64,000 bases of DNA from DATFUL01 sp041499035 (lineage in GTDB: Bacteria > Patescibacteriota > Microgenomatia > UBA8517): positions 1 to 64,000 of the forward strand of contig JBGQJK010000003.1 of the NCBI GenBank assembly GCA_041499035.1, read 5' to 3'. Positions 40,520-49,323 of this stretch are shown in pieces (the stretch's first letter is position 1; every line of letters begins with the position of its first letter). A program made the translations under genes and the position numbers. The notes under the pieces were generated by a model. That model saw only the letters and a list, made by a program, of their open reading frames with translations. It was not told where the DNA came from and ran no database searches.

Positions 40520-40720
40520 CTACTTTTTACGCGAAGAATTGGGGTCGCCCTCCGCTTTTAGCCAGAGCGCTCCTACCCCGAGAACTGCCAACCCTATCGG
40601 GACATTTACATAAACACTGAAGAGAGCGGCAGCAATAACAATCAAACCAACTCTGGCCTCTTTGATTTTTTCCAGCAAACCCTTTTCGTCAACGTGTCCG
40701 CCCAGTCCCCTATCTTTCAT
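40520..40720 (-). CDS. Small membrane protein
   Basis: 66 residues: charged N-terminus DRGLGGHVDEKGLLEKIKEA, one or two helices (VGLIVIAAALFSVYVNVPIG, LAVLGVGALWL) and a basic tail. Extended -10 TGCTAGAAT ends 7 bases before the ATG. Function unknown. Confidence 0.55.
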   Translation of the reverse strand: MKDRGLGGHVDEKGLLEKIKEARVGLIVIAAALFSVYVNVPIGLAVLGVGALWLKAEGDPNSSRKK

Positions 40721-40750
40721 AAGGCGTATTCTAGCACAATATTCTTTGTT

Positions 40751-41080
40751 TTATACCCCTTTTGAGCCGTTATGGTCGGACAGTATTTCCGTAAGTTTTA
40801 AAATGTCTATTCCCCCGCTTTGTTTTATGCATGAGGCGTCCATCATCAGTAGTTGCTGACCGGAAAGCTGCCTGCTATGGAGGAATCCCTCAACTTCGTG
40901 TTGAAATATTGCTTTTTTATTTTTATCGTACACAATTTCCCTGAGTACATCCCCCGGCAATAATTCCCAAACATCCTCAAATGTTTCAATCGGAGCAGGA
41001 CTTTTGGGGCCGGGTCCCCAGTCGAAGCGCGCCGGGGCGAGTCTGGCGCGCATTCGTTCATGTAAATCTACAACAGACAT
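40751..41080 (-). CDS. Hypothetical protein
   Basis: 109 residues, soluble. VVDLHERMRARLAPARFDWG and later KKAIFQHEVEGFLHSRQLSG suggest helices around a short strand; no family recognised. TAAAAT (41090-41095) ends 9 bases before the ATG. Confidence 0.5.
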   Translation of the reverse strand: MSVVDLHERMRARLAPARFDWGPGPKSPAPIETFEDVWELLPGDVLREIVYDKNKKAIFQHEVEGFLHSRQLSGQQLLMMDASCIKQSGGIDILKLTEILSDHNGSKGV

Positions 41081-41138
41081 AATGTTTGAATTTTAACCGC
41101 TTTTTTAAAAAAATCTACATGCTAATTTGCGGTTGTTG

Positions 41139-41144
41139 TATAAT
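41139..41144 (+). promoter_or_regulatory. -10 element of the two-gene unit at 41151
   Basis: TATAAT ends 6 bases before ATG 41151, excluding the longer in-frame start at 41127. Confidence 0.6.
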
Positions 41145-41150
41145 AATTTT

Positions 41151-41504
41151 ATGAAGTTTAGTATCCGCCTACTCTATCTTTATCTTTTTTCCTTCATAGG
41201 CCTGCTCGTTGCCGTAATCGGGTCGGTAAGGCTGATTCAACTTGCATTAAAAGTCTTCGTTTTTAACGGTGCAGACACTTATAATGTTTATACCTCCCCC
41301 GTTGCCCCCGCGCCAGTTACTCCCGATGGGAAGGTTCCTGCAGTGCAAACTCAGACGGAAATTGAGGCACAGAGGAAAATTAACGATGCGGAAAATCAAA
41401 AACAGCGTCAGCGTGAAGTCGCGGAAGCCAGTGCGATGATAATAGTGGGAGCCCCTCTCTACCTCTATCACTGGAAAAAAATCCAGAAGGAAAACAAAAA
41501 ATGA
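41151..41504 (+). CDS. Small membrane protein, DUF5671-like plan
   Basis: 117 residues: helix 1 (about 6-37, LLYLYLFSFIGLLVAVIGSV), a soluble Gln/Glu-rich linker (EAQRKINDAENQKQRQREVA), and helix 2 near the C-terminus (ASAMIIVGAPLYLYHWKKI). Helix-loop-helix proteins of this plan are common in CPR; the family name is tentative. It overlaps the next gene by 4 bases. Confidence 0.55.
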   Translation: MKFSIRLLYLYLFSFIGLLVAVIGSVRLIQLALKVFVFNGADTYNVYTSPVAPAPVTPDGKVPAVQTQTEIEAQRKINDAENQKQRQREVAEASAMIIVGAPLYLYHWKKIQKENKK

Positions 41505-42004
41505 TTACTTTTGTTTTGCCCGGCGGCTCGCCCCAAAATAGACCGTGGTTAAATGAAACGGCCAAAATCCTTGAGGTTCCCGGTGTGATCCGGCCGATCA
41601 TCTGGGACCATTGGGAAGACTCCGATCAAAAGTTTATTCCCGAGGAAAAAGCTTCCCTTATAGATAAAGTGGCCAGAGGCGAGGAAATTAATATTGTTGC
41701 CAAGTCTATCGGGACTCTAGTGGCTGCACTAATGATAAATAAAATCCCCTACCAGATTTATAAACTTATTCTTTGCGGGATTCCTTTACAAGACCTAAAT
41801 GAGGATGAAAAAGATACTATAAAAGGGGCGCTTGCCAGTCTGGCTCCCGAGAAAATTCTCTGCTTTCAGAATGAAAGCGACCCGCACGCAAGTTACGCGG
41901 AGGTCAGCGAGTTTTTGCCTGTCGGGGTTAAAGTTATTAGTAAGCCCCGTAGCGACCACGAATACCCTTATTTTGAGGACTTCAATGAATTCTTAAAAGC
42001 CTGA
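41501..42004 (+). CDS. Small alpha/beta-hydrolase-like protein
   Basis: 167 residues with an alpha/beta-hydrolase layout: ITFVLPGGSPQNRPWLN first strand and loop, nucleophile-elbow-like NIVAKSIGTLVAAL (SxG: KSIGT), and a late SEFLPVGVKVI and SDHEYPYF, where H could be the catalytic base. The small size resembles RBBP9/YdeN or UPF0227 proteins. The elbow is KSIGT instead of GxSxG, so catalysis is uncertain. Its 3' end overlaps the convergent gene by 37 bases. Confidence 0.65.
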   Translation: MITFVLPGGSPQNRPWLNETAKILEVPGVIRPIIWDHWEDSDQKFIPEEKASLIDKVARGEEINIVAKSIGTLVAALMINKIPYQIYKLILCGIPLQDLNEDEKDTIKGALASLAPEKILCFQNESDPHASYAEVSEFLPVGVKVISKPRSDHEYPYFEDFNEFLKA

Positions 42005-42219
42005 AGATCGTAAAAAATACAGTTCTCACATCCAAGAGACGTGTCTTCCCGTCTGTGAGTTTTTGGCGAATAGACTATTTGACCTGTAATACAGTCAAAA
42101 TATATTAGTCCCGGCCAAACCACCCGAACCCCGCCCGGGCCCAAAGCAAAGGTAATTTCTTTTTCCGGTACCGCGGGATTGGTGCAGCCCGGTGGTTTTC
42201 TGAATACTCTTTCTGACAT
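41968..42219 (-). CDS. Hypothetical small protein
   Basis: 83 residues with CTN and CENC cysteines (GCENCIFYDLQ), a possible metal or disulfide site. No family recognised. Extended -10 TGTTATAAT (42229-42234) ends 9 bases before the ATG, which supports the gene despite its convergent overlap. Confidence 0.5.
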   Translation of the reverse strand: MSERVFRKPPGCTNPAVPEKEITFALGPGGVRVVWPGLIYFDCITGQIVYSPKTHRREDTSLGCENCIFYDLQAFKNSLKSSK

Positions 42220-42275
42220 GAAGTGTTTATTATAACAGAAATTATGAAGCCCATCAAATACTATAAGACACTATT

Positions 42276-43049
42276 CTATCTTACTTGGTAGCTAAGGGAG
42301 ACGGTGACGTCAATTTCCGTTTGTCCGGGCTGAATATCGGGTTGGACTGCGGGAGCGGGCGCCCCACCCAAACCCACTGCGGATTTATCTGCTGCGAAAG
42401 CAATCGGCCTGATATTCTGGGCCTGGTTTTCCGAGACATTTATTATTTTACCTAGAGTTATACCAGCCGCTTTGGCCAGGCCGTCCGCCTTGGTTTTTGC
42501 GTCGGCAACCGCCATGCTCCTTGCTTCGTTCATTTTGGCAGTTTTGGTTGAATCGTTAAGGTCAAAATTTACATTGCCGACCATGTTGGCCCCTGCGGCT
42601 GTTGAATTAACTATTACGTCGTTAATCTTATCGAAATCTTTGACGGCAACCTCATAATTTGTGGAAACCTGATAGCCGGTTATTTTTTGCGAGGGTTGTG
42701 TAAAATCATACTGCGGGTAAACGTTGTAGGAAGTGGTTTTAATGTCCTGCTCGCTTATACCGAGTTTCTTTAGTGCATCCGTTAAAGCTTTCGATTTTGT
42801 ATTAACCGAATTTTGGACCGATTTAAGTGAACTTCCGCTATCCTGAATGCCCAATGTAACCTTGGCAATGTCTGGGGTAACCGAAACCTTGCCCTCCCCC
42901 GAAACCATAAAGGGCTCTCCTACTCCTTGGGTGGTCGTCGCGAAGTTTATTGGAGGTCCCCATTTGGCAAAAACAAACAAGAGGATAAAAAAGATGATTA
43001 CTGCACCTGCTCCGCCCGCCTGCGGAGGAATAGTTTTCTTTTCTTCCAT
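42276..43049 (-). CDS. SIMPL-domain (DUF541) exported protein
   Basis: 257 residues: an anchor helix (about 13-33, GGAGAVIIFFILLFVFAKWG), then the SIMPL domain: GEGKVSVTPDIAKVTLGIQD, KALTDALKKLGISEQDIKTT and YQVSTNYEVAVKDFDKINDV. SIMPL proteins (E. coli YggE relatives) form periplasmic oligomeric rings; their role is unclear, with links to oxidative stress. Complete. A -10-like TAGTAT ends 6 bases before the ATG. Confidence 0.88.
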   Translation of the reverse strand: MEEKKTIPPQAGGAGAVIIFFILLFVFAKWGPPINFATTTQGVGEPFMVSGEGKVSVTPDIAKVTLGIQDSGSSLKSVQNSVNTKSKALTDALKKLGISEQDIKTTSYNVYPQYDFTQPSQKITGYQVSTNYEVAVKDFDKINDVIVNSTAAGANMVGNVNFDLNDSTKTAKMNEARSMAVADAKTKADGLAKAAGITLGKIINVSENQAQNIRPIAFAADKSAVGLGGAPAPAVQPDIQPGQTEIDVTVSLSYQVR

Positions 43050-43144
43050 TAATTAATACTAATGCTGATTGCAGCTTTTTGCAATTGTGAATTATAACCA
43101 AATGAAATACTTACATGATATATATCATTTAAGTGAAGAATAGC

Positions 43145-43174
43145 TTGACAAAGAAAATGAAGAAGAAGTACAAT
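43145..43174 (+). promoter_or_regulatory. Promoter of the gene at 43181
   Basis: TTGACA (43145-43150), 18-base spacer, TACAAT (43169-43174), which ends 6 bases before ATG 43181. The promoter lies inside an upstream in-frame extension, which is therefore not part of the gene. Confidence 0.65.
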
Positions 43175-43180
43175 CCGTGC

Positions 43181-43486
43181 ATGGCAAAAGTTGATGTCGT
43201 CAAGCCGGTTCTTACGGATAAAGAGTTGTCCAGAGTATTCTTAAAAGAAGATGTGACACAGGGAAATGTTGGGATGGTTGTTGAGCATTTGGCAGATGCG
43301 CAGCTTCCAAAAGGTGAAGCATTGAAACTATTGGCTCAGGCTGCTAGGAATAGAGCAGATATAAAAGATCAGGAAGCACTATTAGTTGATGCATCGGCAG
43401 GCCATATAATTCAGGATGCAGGGGCTTTTGAGAGAAGTAGAGCATCTGCGTTAAGGAAATTTGCCGACGAAATTGAAAAGCCTTAA
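43181..43486 (+). CDS. Hypothetical helical protein
   Basis: 101 residues, soluble, all-alpha in appearance: VVKPVLTDKELSRVFLKEDV; KGEALKLLAQAARNRADIKD; and AFERSRASALRKFADEIEKP. No family recognised. Convergent with gyrA (3 bases between stops). Confidence 0.55.
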   Translation: MAKVDVVKPVLTDKELSRVFLKEDVTQGNVGMVVEHLADAQLPKGEALKLLAQAARNRADIKDQEALLVDASAGHIIQDAGAFERSRASALRKFADEIEKP

Positions 43487-43489
43487 AAT

Positions 43490-46111
43490 TTAACTTTCTT
43501 CTTCTTCATCCACGGCTTTTTCGAGTACCGCTGCAGCGGCTACTGAGTCTCCTTTGTCGGCAAACCTCATCAAGATCACACCCTGTGTTGCACGGCCGAG
43601 CTGGGGAATATTTCTTAAGGGGAGCTTTATAACCTGACCCATTTTACTGGTGATTATTACCTGGTCGATATTTCTTGTAACCATGGCGGCGGTTTTAAGG
43701 TTCCCCGTTTTAGTCGAAACCACGGCTGCTTTTACCCCTTTACCCGCACGTTTTTGTACAGGAAAGAGGTGGATCGGAGTACGCTTGCCTAAACCCTTCT
43801 CCGCAATTGTCAGAATATCTCTGAAATACTTCTTTCTTTTGTCCGCGGGAATGCTTTCTTTGCCCGGAAACACATCCATGCCGATAAGCTCATCCCCTGC
43901 TTCGAGTTTTATTCCCGTTACCCCAGTTGTGGCCCTGCCCATCGGGCGTACGTTGGCTTCGGGGAAGCGTATCGACTTTGCATTCCGCGTCAAAAGAATA
44001 ATATGGTCATCCCCGCCTGTGGGGTGAACCGATATGAGCTGGTCATCGCTTCTAAGTTTTATAGCAATCAGGCCGGAAGACCTTAAATTTTCAAACTCAC
44101 TAAGGTTGGTCTTTTTAATGATCCCGTTCTTAGTCGCCATGATCAGGTTTTTTATGCCGCTGTCTTTTGAAAGCGGTAAAACCGACCTGATTTCTTCCCC
44201 ACCCTCGAGATTCAGAAGATTAACAAGCGCCTGGCCTTTTGCCTGGCGGGAAGACTCGGGAATTTCCCAGGCTTTTGTACCGAACACACGGCCTTTATTG
44301 GTAAAGAAAAGAATATTGTCATGAGTGGAAGCGGAAAGAATATGTTCGATTTCATCCTCCTCTTTAGTTGTCATGCCGATCACTCCCTTGCCGCCGCGTC
44401 TTTGCGCGCGGTAGCTGGTTGCTGAGAGACGCTTGATGTAGCCGGTGCGGGTAATAGTGATTAATGTCTCCTCTTTGGCCACAAGATCTTCCTCGGAAAT
44501 CTCCCCCAACGCGGATTTATAAATCTTGGTTCGCCTTGCATCACCGTATTTCTCCTTCAATTCGGTCAGTTCCTTAACAATAATGTCCAGGACTTTTTTT
44601 GGATCCCTGAGAATTGCAACTAACTGGTCAATTAATTTTTCAATCTCCTCGTACTCTTTTTCTATCTTTTCGCGCTCGAGTGCAGCAAGACGACGAAGTT
44701 GCATGTCCAAAATCGCGGTTGCCTGAATTTCGGACAACTTAAACCTTTTGATTAAATTGACCTTGGCATCATCCTGGGTTTTACTCTCCCTTATCGTTTT
44801 TATAACCGCATCCAGATTATCAAGCGCAATCTTTAAGCCTTCCAAAATGTGGGCCCGCTTTTTGGCTTCCGTCAGATCAAAAATAGTCCGCCTGGTAACA
44901 ACTTTTTGTCTGTGTTTTACAAACTCGGAGAGTATTTGTTTGAGGTTCAGTGTGTGCGGAGTTCCGTCAACCAGAGCTACAAAATTCGCGGGGAAACTAC
45001 TCTGAAGCCTAGTATGTTTATAAATATTATTGAGAACCGACTTGGGTTTGGCATCACGCTTAAGGTCGACCACAACACGCATGCCGTCTTTATCGCTTTC
45101 ATCCCGAAGATCAGAAATGCCGACGACCTTTTTATCCTTTACAAGTTCCGCGATTTTGGCAACCAGTTCGCTTTTATTTACCTGATAAGGAATTTCGGAA
45201 ATAATTATCTGGGTTTTGCCCTTGGCCCCTTCCGTTATCTCGGCAATTCCCCTTACAACAATCTTACCCCGTCCCGTAGCATAAACTTCCCTAAGACTAT
45301 TGGCATCATAGATTGCACCCCCGGTCGGGAAATCGGGCCCAGGAATTACTTTTGTCAGTTCTTCGAGTTCTATATCGCTTTCAAATGAAATTGATGTCGG
45401 GTCAGCCTCCTCCTCGGTAAGCGGCTTTTCCGCGCCCGAAGCAACTAGATTAATTTTCTTTATAACAAAATCAGTTTGTTCTTGGTGGGTTTTGCCTTCG
45501 GAAACAACTCTGCCTTTTTTAATCATCTCGTTAATCGCGTCCACAACTTCACTTAGATTGTGGGGAGGAATTTTGGTGGCCATCCCGACCGCGATTCCTT
45601 CGGATCCCATCAAAAGCAGGTTAGGAAGGATTGAAGGGAGGTAAACAGGCTCTTTTAATGTTGCGTCAAAGTTGTCTGTAAAGTCCACCGTTTCTTTTTC
45701 CATGTCGGTTAGCATCAGGTCGGCAATTTTTGCTAATTTAACCTCGGTGTAACGCATAGCTGCGGGGGGATCGCCGTCAACCGAACCGAAGTTGCCTTGG
45801 CCGTGAACTAAGGGATAGCGCATGGAAAAAGTCTGGGCCAACCTGACCATGGCGTCATAAACTGCCATATCCCCGTGCGGATGATATTTGCCTAAAACTT
45901 CTCCGACAACTTTGGCGGATTTGGTGGTGGAGCTGCCGACAAAATGGAGGCCCATGAGGTGCATCGCGTAAAGAATACGCCGGTGAACAGGCTTAAGGCC
46001 ATCCCTAACGTCGGGAAGCGCGCGGGCAACAATAACACTCATTGCATAATCAAGGTAAGACTTAGAAAGTTCCGTGGTGATCTCAGTCGAGCGAATTTTG
46101 CCAATATCCAT
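43490..46111 (-). CDS. gyrA: DNA gyrase subunit A
   Basis: Breakage-reunion subunit of the type II topoisomerase that adds negative supercoils. The active-site tyrosine is Y121 in AAMRYTE. The GyrA box QRRGGKG at the start of the C-terminal wrapping domain separates it from ParC. At 873 residues it is complete. Two oddities: in the quinolone-binding stretch HPHGDMAVYD, Met82 stands where quinolone-sensitive gyrases have Ser; and about 35 residues (around 210-245, including AEKPLTEEEADPTS) are inserted before IPGPDFPTGG. A strong hairpin precedes the start. gyrB is not adjacent. Confidence 0.97.
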   Translation of the reverse strand: MDIGKIRSTEITTELSKSYLDYAMSVIVARALPDVRDGLKPVHRRILYAMHLMGLHFVGSSTTKSAKVVGEVLGKYHPHGDMAVYDAMVRLAQTFSMRYPLVHGQGNFGSVDGDPPAAMRYTEVKLAKIADLMLTDMEKETVDFTDNFDATLKEPVYLPSILPNLLLMGSEGIAVGMATKIPPHNLSEVVDAINEMIKKGRVVSEGKTHQEQTDFVIKKINLVASGAEKPLTEEEADPTSISFESDIELEELTKVIPGPDFPTGGAIYDANSLREVYATGRGKIVVRGIAEITEGAKGKTQIIISEIPYQVNKSELVAKIAELVKDKKVVGISDLRDESDKDGMRVVVDLKRDAKPKSVLNNIYKHTRLQSSFPANFVALVDGTPHTLNLKQILSEFVKHRQKVVTRRTIFDLTEAKKRAHILEGLKIALDNLDAVIKTIRESKTQDDAKVNLIKRFKLSEIQATAILDMQLRRLAALEREKIEKEYEEIEKLIDQLVAILRDPKKVLDIIVKELTELKEKYGDARRTKIYKSALGEISEEDLVAKEETLITITRTGYIKRLSATSYRAQRRGGKGVIGMTTKEEDEIEHILSASTHDNILFFTNKGRVFGTKAWEIPESSRQAKGQALVNLLNLEGGEEIRSVLPLSKDSGIKNLIMATKNGIIKKTNLSEFENLRSSGLIAIKLRSDDQLISVHPTGGDDHIILLTRNAKSIRFPEANVRPMGRATTGVTGIKLEAGDELIGMDVFPGKESIPADKRKKYFRDILTIAEKGLGKRTPIHLFPVQKRAGKGVKAAVVSTKTGNLKTAAMVTRNIDQVIITSKMGQVIKLPLRNIPQLGRATQGVILMRFADKGDSVAAAAVLEKAVDEEEES

Positions 46112-46119
46112 ATACTTCT

Positions 46120-46150
46120 CAAACTTTCTTTAGAAACAAAAGAAAGTTTG
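46120..46150. repeat. 12-bp hairpin just upstream of gyrA
   Basis: CAAACTTTCTTT (46120-46131) and AAAGAAAGTTTG (46139-46150) are exact inverted copies with a 7-base loop, 8 bases before the gyrA ATG on the minus strand. Similar in sequence to the palindrome at 26768. Confidence 0.7.
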
Positions 46151-46183
46151 GCAAAGAAATTAAAACAAAAGGGACAATAAAAC

Positions 46184-46208
46184 TGAGGCTTTGTTAGCCT
46201 CAAAACAT
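46184..46208 (-). terminator. Probable terminator of the sortase operon
   Basis: GAGGCT/AGCCTC stem with a 5-base loop, followed on the minus strand by AGTTTTATT; weak U-tract. It lies between the sortase stop and gyrA. Confidence 0.5.
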
Positions 46209-46246
46209 TGTAACCTTTTTATTAGAGTGAAGCAAGGAGGACCTTG

Positions 46247-46822
46247 TTAAATTTGTGGTTTCGCAACTATAACAGCCCTTTGACTGTCAAACAGCCCGTA
46301 GCAGGTATAAATTGTAAGCTGTTCGGTCGGCATTGGCGAAACCAAGTCTACCCTGTCTGGGCTGACTATATACTTTTTCTCAACCAAATAATTATAGATT
46401 TTGCCGCTTTTGGTTTTAATCATAATCTTCTTGCCCACACCTATAAATGGAAGGTTTCCGAAAATTTCTTTTTTATTGTGGCCATAGATAACTACGTTTC
46501 CCCCGCCCCCCGGAGCGGCCGAGGTGTCCAAAAATGTTGCGTTTTTCTGGGATATCTGCCAGACTCCGTCTTTGATGGTTCCGGGATCAACTTTTAAGTC
46601 AATATTTACGGAGGGGATGATAATTTCAACAGGCGCGTCAATACTTTGAACTGCCTGGCTGGCTTGGGGCGGCACTTTACTAAACGACAGGATCCGTTCC
46701 TTGTAGTAGTTATAGGCGCCAAAAACAAAGATTGTTATCCCTACGAAAATTAAAACAGAGGAGCCGAGCTTACCTTGAAGCTTTCTTGAAGTTTTTGATT
46801 CCGACTGCTGAGATTGTTCCAC
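46247..46822 (-). CDS. Sortase (class E-like)
   Basis: Membrane-bound transpeptidase that cuts a C-terminal sorting signal and attaches the protein to a cell-surface acceptor. N-terminal anchor helix (about 20-38), then the sortase barrel with His in VIYGHNKKE (H115), catalytic Cys in LTIYTC (C174) and Arg in SQRAVIVA (R182). At 191 residues it is of usual size. The start is a GTG inside the 3' end of the preceding gene (53-base overlap in another frame), so the two are translated together. That neighbour carries a matching sorting signal, so the pair is a likely enzyme-substrate unit. Confidence 0.88.
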   Translation of the reverse strand: MEQSQQSESKTSRKLQGKLGSSVLIFVGITIFVFGAYNYYKERILSFSKVPPQASQAVQSIDAPVEIIIPSVNIDLKVDPGTIKDGVWQISQKNATFLDTSAAPGGGGNVVIYGHNKKEIFGNLPFIGVGKKIMIKTKSGKIYNYLVEKKYIVSPDRVDLVSPMPTEQLTIYTCYGLFDSQRAVIVAKPQI

Positions 46823-47621
46823 CTAAAGCCATTATGCCACCAACTAGCGTTATAGCAAGATACAGGTCTTCTGCAAAGCTTCCGGTACCAGCCATTGTTG
46901 AGGCTCCTAAAATCTGGCCGCCTGTTCCTGTTCCAGTTATAGCAGGTGTGCCTGGGTTATCCTGATGGGCTGATTCCGGTCCGCCGTATTGGAACTGTCT
47001 ACAGACTGTTGAATCCGTATTAAGCTGGTACCAGCCGTCAGGAACTACTGTCTGTACTCCGTCAAGATTAGAACATTTGTCATTAGGATCGGGTGTAACC
47101 GTAGCTACCGGTGTAGCTGTAGGCGTAGCCGTGGGTGTGGCTGTTGCACAATCTTCATCATCTTCGTTGGGACTGTCCAAGTCTCCGTCATTGTCACAAT
47201 CTGTTGTAACTACCGGAGTCGCGGTAGGGGTTACTGTGGGAGTGGCTGTAGGGGTAGGATTAACATGTGAGCAGTTGGCGAAATTGGTGTTTGAATAATC
47301 TCCCTGGCCTGCATAATTTACCCCGTTAAAGCTAAAGGGTGTCCAAATATCCCCAGCGTGGTTGCCGTGGCCGTTAAGGCCGTTGGCGTCATTTACCGAG
47401 TGTACTGAAACGTCTACATTGCTGTAGTTTCCTGATTGTCCGTCTTTGTGGCAAACGGTTACTTTTACTGATTGAGGAGTGGCTGTAGGGGTTGGGGTCG
47501 GGCTATTATGGGGGTTACTCGCAGAAACAGTACTAAGAGAGTTTACAAGCAATAAAGAGGATACGGCCAAAGTGGCCAAAATGGCTGCGAAAGAAGCTTT
47601 ACCTGTGCTTAAATGCGTCAT
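46770..47621 (-). CDS. Secreted Thr/Pro-rich protein with sortase sorting signal
   Basis: 283 residues: signal peptide (1-~35), Thr/Pro/Ala linkers, a cysteine-containing domain (about 52-118, VKVTVCHKDGQSGNYSNVDV) and a calcium-loop-like acidic stretch (141-158, DCDNDGDLDSPNEDDEDC). Another small domain follows (about 183-212). The C-terminus is a classic sorting signal: MAGTG (243-247, an LAxTG-type motif), a membrane helix (about 253-274) and a KNFKKASR tail. LGAS just before it is common in CPR surface proteins. It overlaps the sortase gene, which presumably processes it. A surface-displayed protein of unknown binding function. Confidence 0.82.
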   Translation of the reverse strand: MTHLSTGKASFAAILATLAVSSLLLVNSLSTVSASNPHNSPTPTPTATPQSVKVTVCHKDGQSGNYSNVDVSVHSVNDANGLNGHGNHAGDIWTPFSFNGVNYAGQGDYSNTNFANCSHVNPTPTATPTVTPTATPVVTTDCDNDGDLDSPNEDDEDCATATPTATPTATPVATVTPDPNDKCSNLDGVQTVVPDGWYQLNTDSTVCRQFQYGGPESAHQDNPGTPAITGTGTGGQILGASTMAGTGSFAEDLYLAITLVGGIMALGGTISAVGIKNFKKASR

Positions 47622-47647
47622 ATAGTTTTACTAATAGGGGTATGCTA

Positions 47648-49315
47648 TCACATACTATTACTCTTGTCAAGTGGTACTACAGGATTAAAATTAAACCCTA
47701 AAAACTTGATATAATTTACACTATTGAACATGTGTTTTATAGCCTCTCCCACCGGCTTATAGAAGGCAGTCAGAACAATCGAGTACATTCCCACAGTATT
47801 CAATACTCCCCAAAATACCAACTGTCCGGCCAGATGATGGAAAAGATAAGCCACAACCAGACCAATCCCGGTAATACTCCCTAAAACTATGTGGGGGTAG
47901 AAAAGGGATAACTGCACTTTATTTACCTGTGACGTGCCCTTTGGCGTGACCCTATAAATTAACTTCTTGCCTCTTAAAACTCCTATAAAGGCCAGGAGGT
48001 AAATCGGCCAGGCTGCCAGACTTAAAAACTTTCCGTTTAAAAGAAGTCCGGACTCTTTATTCGGATCAATATTTACTCTCTGCAGCCAGATAGAAATCCC
48101 CAACTGGGTCAAAAGAAGTGGTAAGTATAGGTAAAAAAGAGGCATAAGTGCCATCGAGGCGGACTGTATGCCGAACAGAAAGTATAGGGTTAGAAGCAGT
48201 ACCCCAATTCCCTGGGCAATGCCGTCGAAGTAGTATTGCTGGAGAAAGTAGTAGTTAAAAGCGTGTATAGGCCTCATCCTCCTGAAGACTTTGGGGCTTT
48301 GGGTAAAAAGGATGTGTATTAAGCCGTAGGCCCAACGCATTTGCTGGCTAAAATAAGAGTCCCATGTTGCGGGTCCCTCCCCGACTGCCAAAACCTCCGG
48401 AAGGTAAACGCTTCTCCATTTGTTGGCATAGAAATTCATGCCGGTCAAGTGGTCCTCAACAATGTGGCCTGAATAACCACCTATGTCATCATGAGCCGTA
48501 ACTCTGACAACGTGGTTGGCACCGATAAAAAGAGGCATGTCTTTGGCAAACAAACCTCTCTGAATTATTCCGTAAAAACTGAACGCCTGCTCCGCCGCCG
48601 CTCTGGCTATCCAGGATTTGTCCTGATTTCCGTAAATTTGCGGGGTGCCTACAAAGGCGATTTTGGGATCTCTAAAATACCCTAAAGTTTTTGTTAAGAA
48701 ATCTCTTTTTGGTTCGAAGTCTACATCCAGCTGGGCAACAAAATCGTACATACTCGAGTGTTCTGTATACCAAGCGTTGTAGTTTCCGCCCTTTGTTTTG
48801 GCCATGTAGGGCCCGCGGTCAAGGTTATATTCAGGACGGTTTTTTCTGGTAAAATATTTTACGCCGTATTTTCGGCATATTACCTTCGCCATGGCGTCGT
48901 CACCTTCGTCAAGCAGCCAGGTATCGTGAGGATAATCACACCTGATCATTGCACCGAGCGTATTTTCCAACACCTCATAAGGTTCTTTTCCGGGTACGAA
49001 TGCGGTCAGAAAAGCGACCCGCAAGTTAGCTTCGGGTTCGAGACGTTTGGGCTTGGCCATGTCTAAAGACAGGAACCAGCTAAACATTTCGTTTACAATT
49101 TGATGCCAGACTACATAGGTTAAAAGGATAAAGAGGATGATGTCTATAGCATGCCAAACTCCGGGGAAATGATGGGGAATACTAGAAAGCTCGAACCAAT
49201 AGGCACCAAACGCTCCTGTTAAAAAGGCTCCCGCGGTCAGAATTAAAGTCAAAACAACATTTTCCTTCCACGACAGGACCCTGTGTTTGGAGATGCCTAG
49301 GCCTGAATTTTTCAT
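47648..49315 (-). CDS. Cellulose-synthase-like GT2 glycosyltransferase
   Basis: Processive-type membrane glycosyltransferase of 555 residues. Two N-terminal helices (about 15-75) precede the GT-A domain. The UDP-sugar aspartates are in LLDEGDD and AQLDVDFEP (DxD), the catalytic base is in IVEDHLTG (TED-like), and the acceptor motif QQMRW is complete; four to five helices follow. Polymers made by relatives include cellulose and other beta-glycans; no PilZ domain is present. Promoter: TTGACA, 17 bases, TATACT, 8 bases, ATG, an excellent leaderless promoter. Confidence 0.92.
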   Translation of the reverse strand: MKNSGLGISKHRVLSWKENVVLTLILTAGAFLTGAFGAYWFELSSIPHHFPGVWHAIDIILFILLTYVVWHQIVNEMFSWFLSLDMAKPKRLEPEANLRVAFLTAFVPGKEPYEVLENTLGAMIRCDYPHDTWLLDEGDDAMAKVICRKYGVKYFTRKNRPEYNLDRGPYMAKTKGGNYNAWYTEHSSMYDFVAQLDVDFEPKRDFLTKTLGYFRDPKIAFVGTPQIYGNQDKSWIARAAAEQAFSFYGIIQRGLFAKDMPLFIGANHVVRVTAHDDIGGYSGHIVEDHLTGMNFYANKWRSVYLPEVLAVGEGPATWDSYFSQQMRWAYGLIHILFTQSPKVFRRMRPIHAFNYYFLQQYYFDGIAQGIGVLLLTLYFLFGIQSASMALMPLFYLYLPLLLTQLGISIWLQRVNIDPNKESGLLLNGKFLSLAAWPIYLLAFIGVLRGKKLIYRVTPKGTSQVNKVQLSLFYPHIVLGSITGIGLVVAYLFHHLAGQLVFWGVLNTVGMYSIVLTAFYKPVGEAIKHMFNSVNYIKFLGFNFNPVVPLDKSNSM

Positions 49316-49323
49316 AGACCGAT

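Noticed and set aside
44849..45388. 179-codon open frame antisense to gyrA
   Set aside because: Lies wholly within gyrA on the other strand with composition of a complement frame; gyrA is unambiguous.
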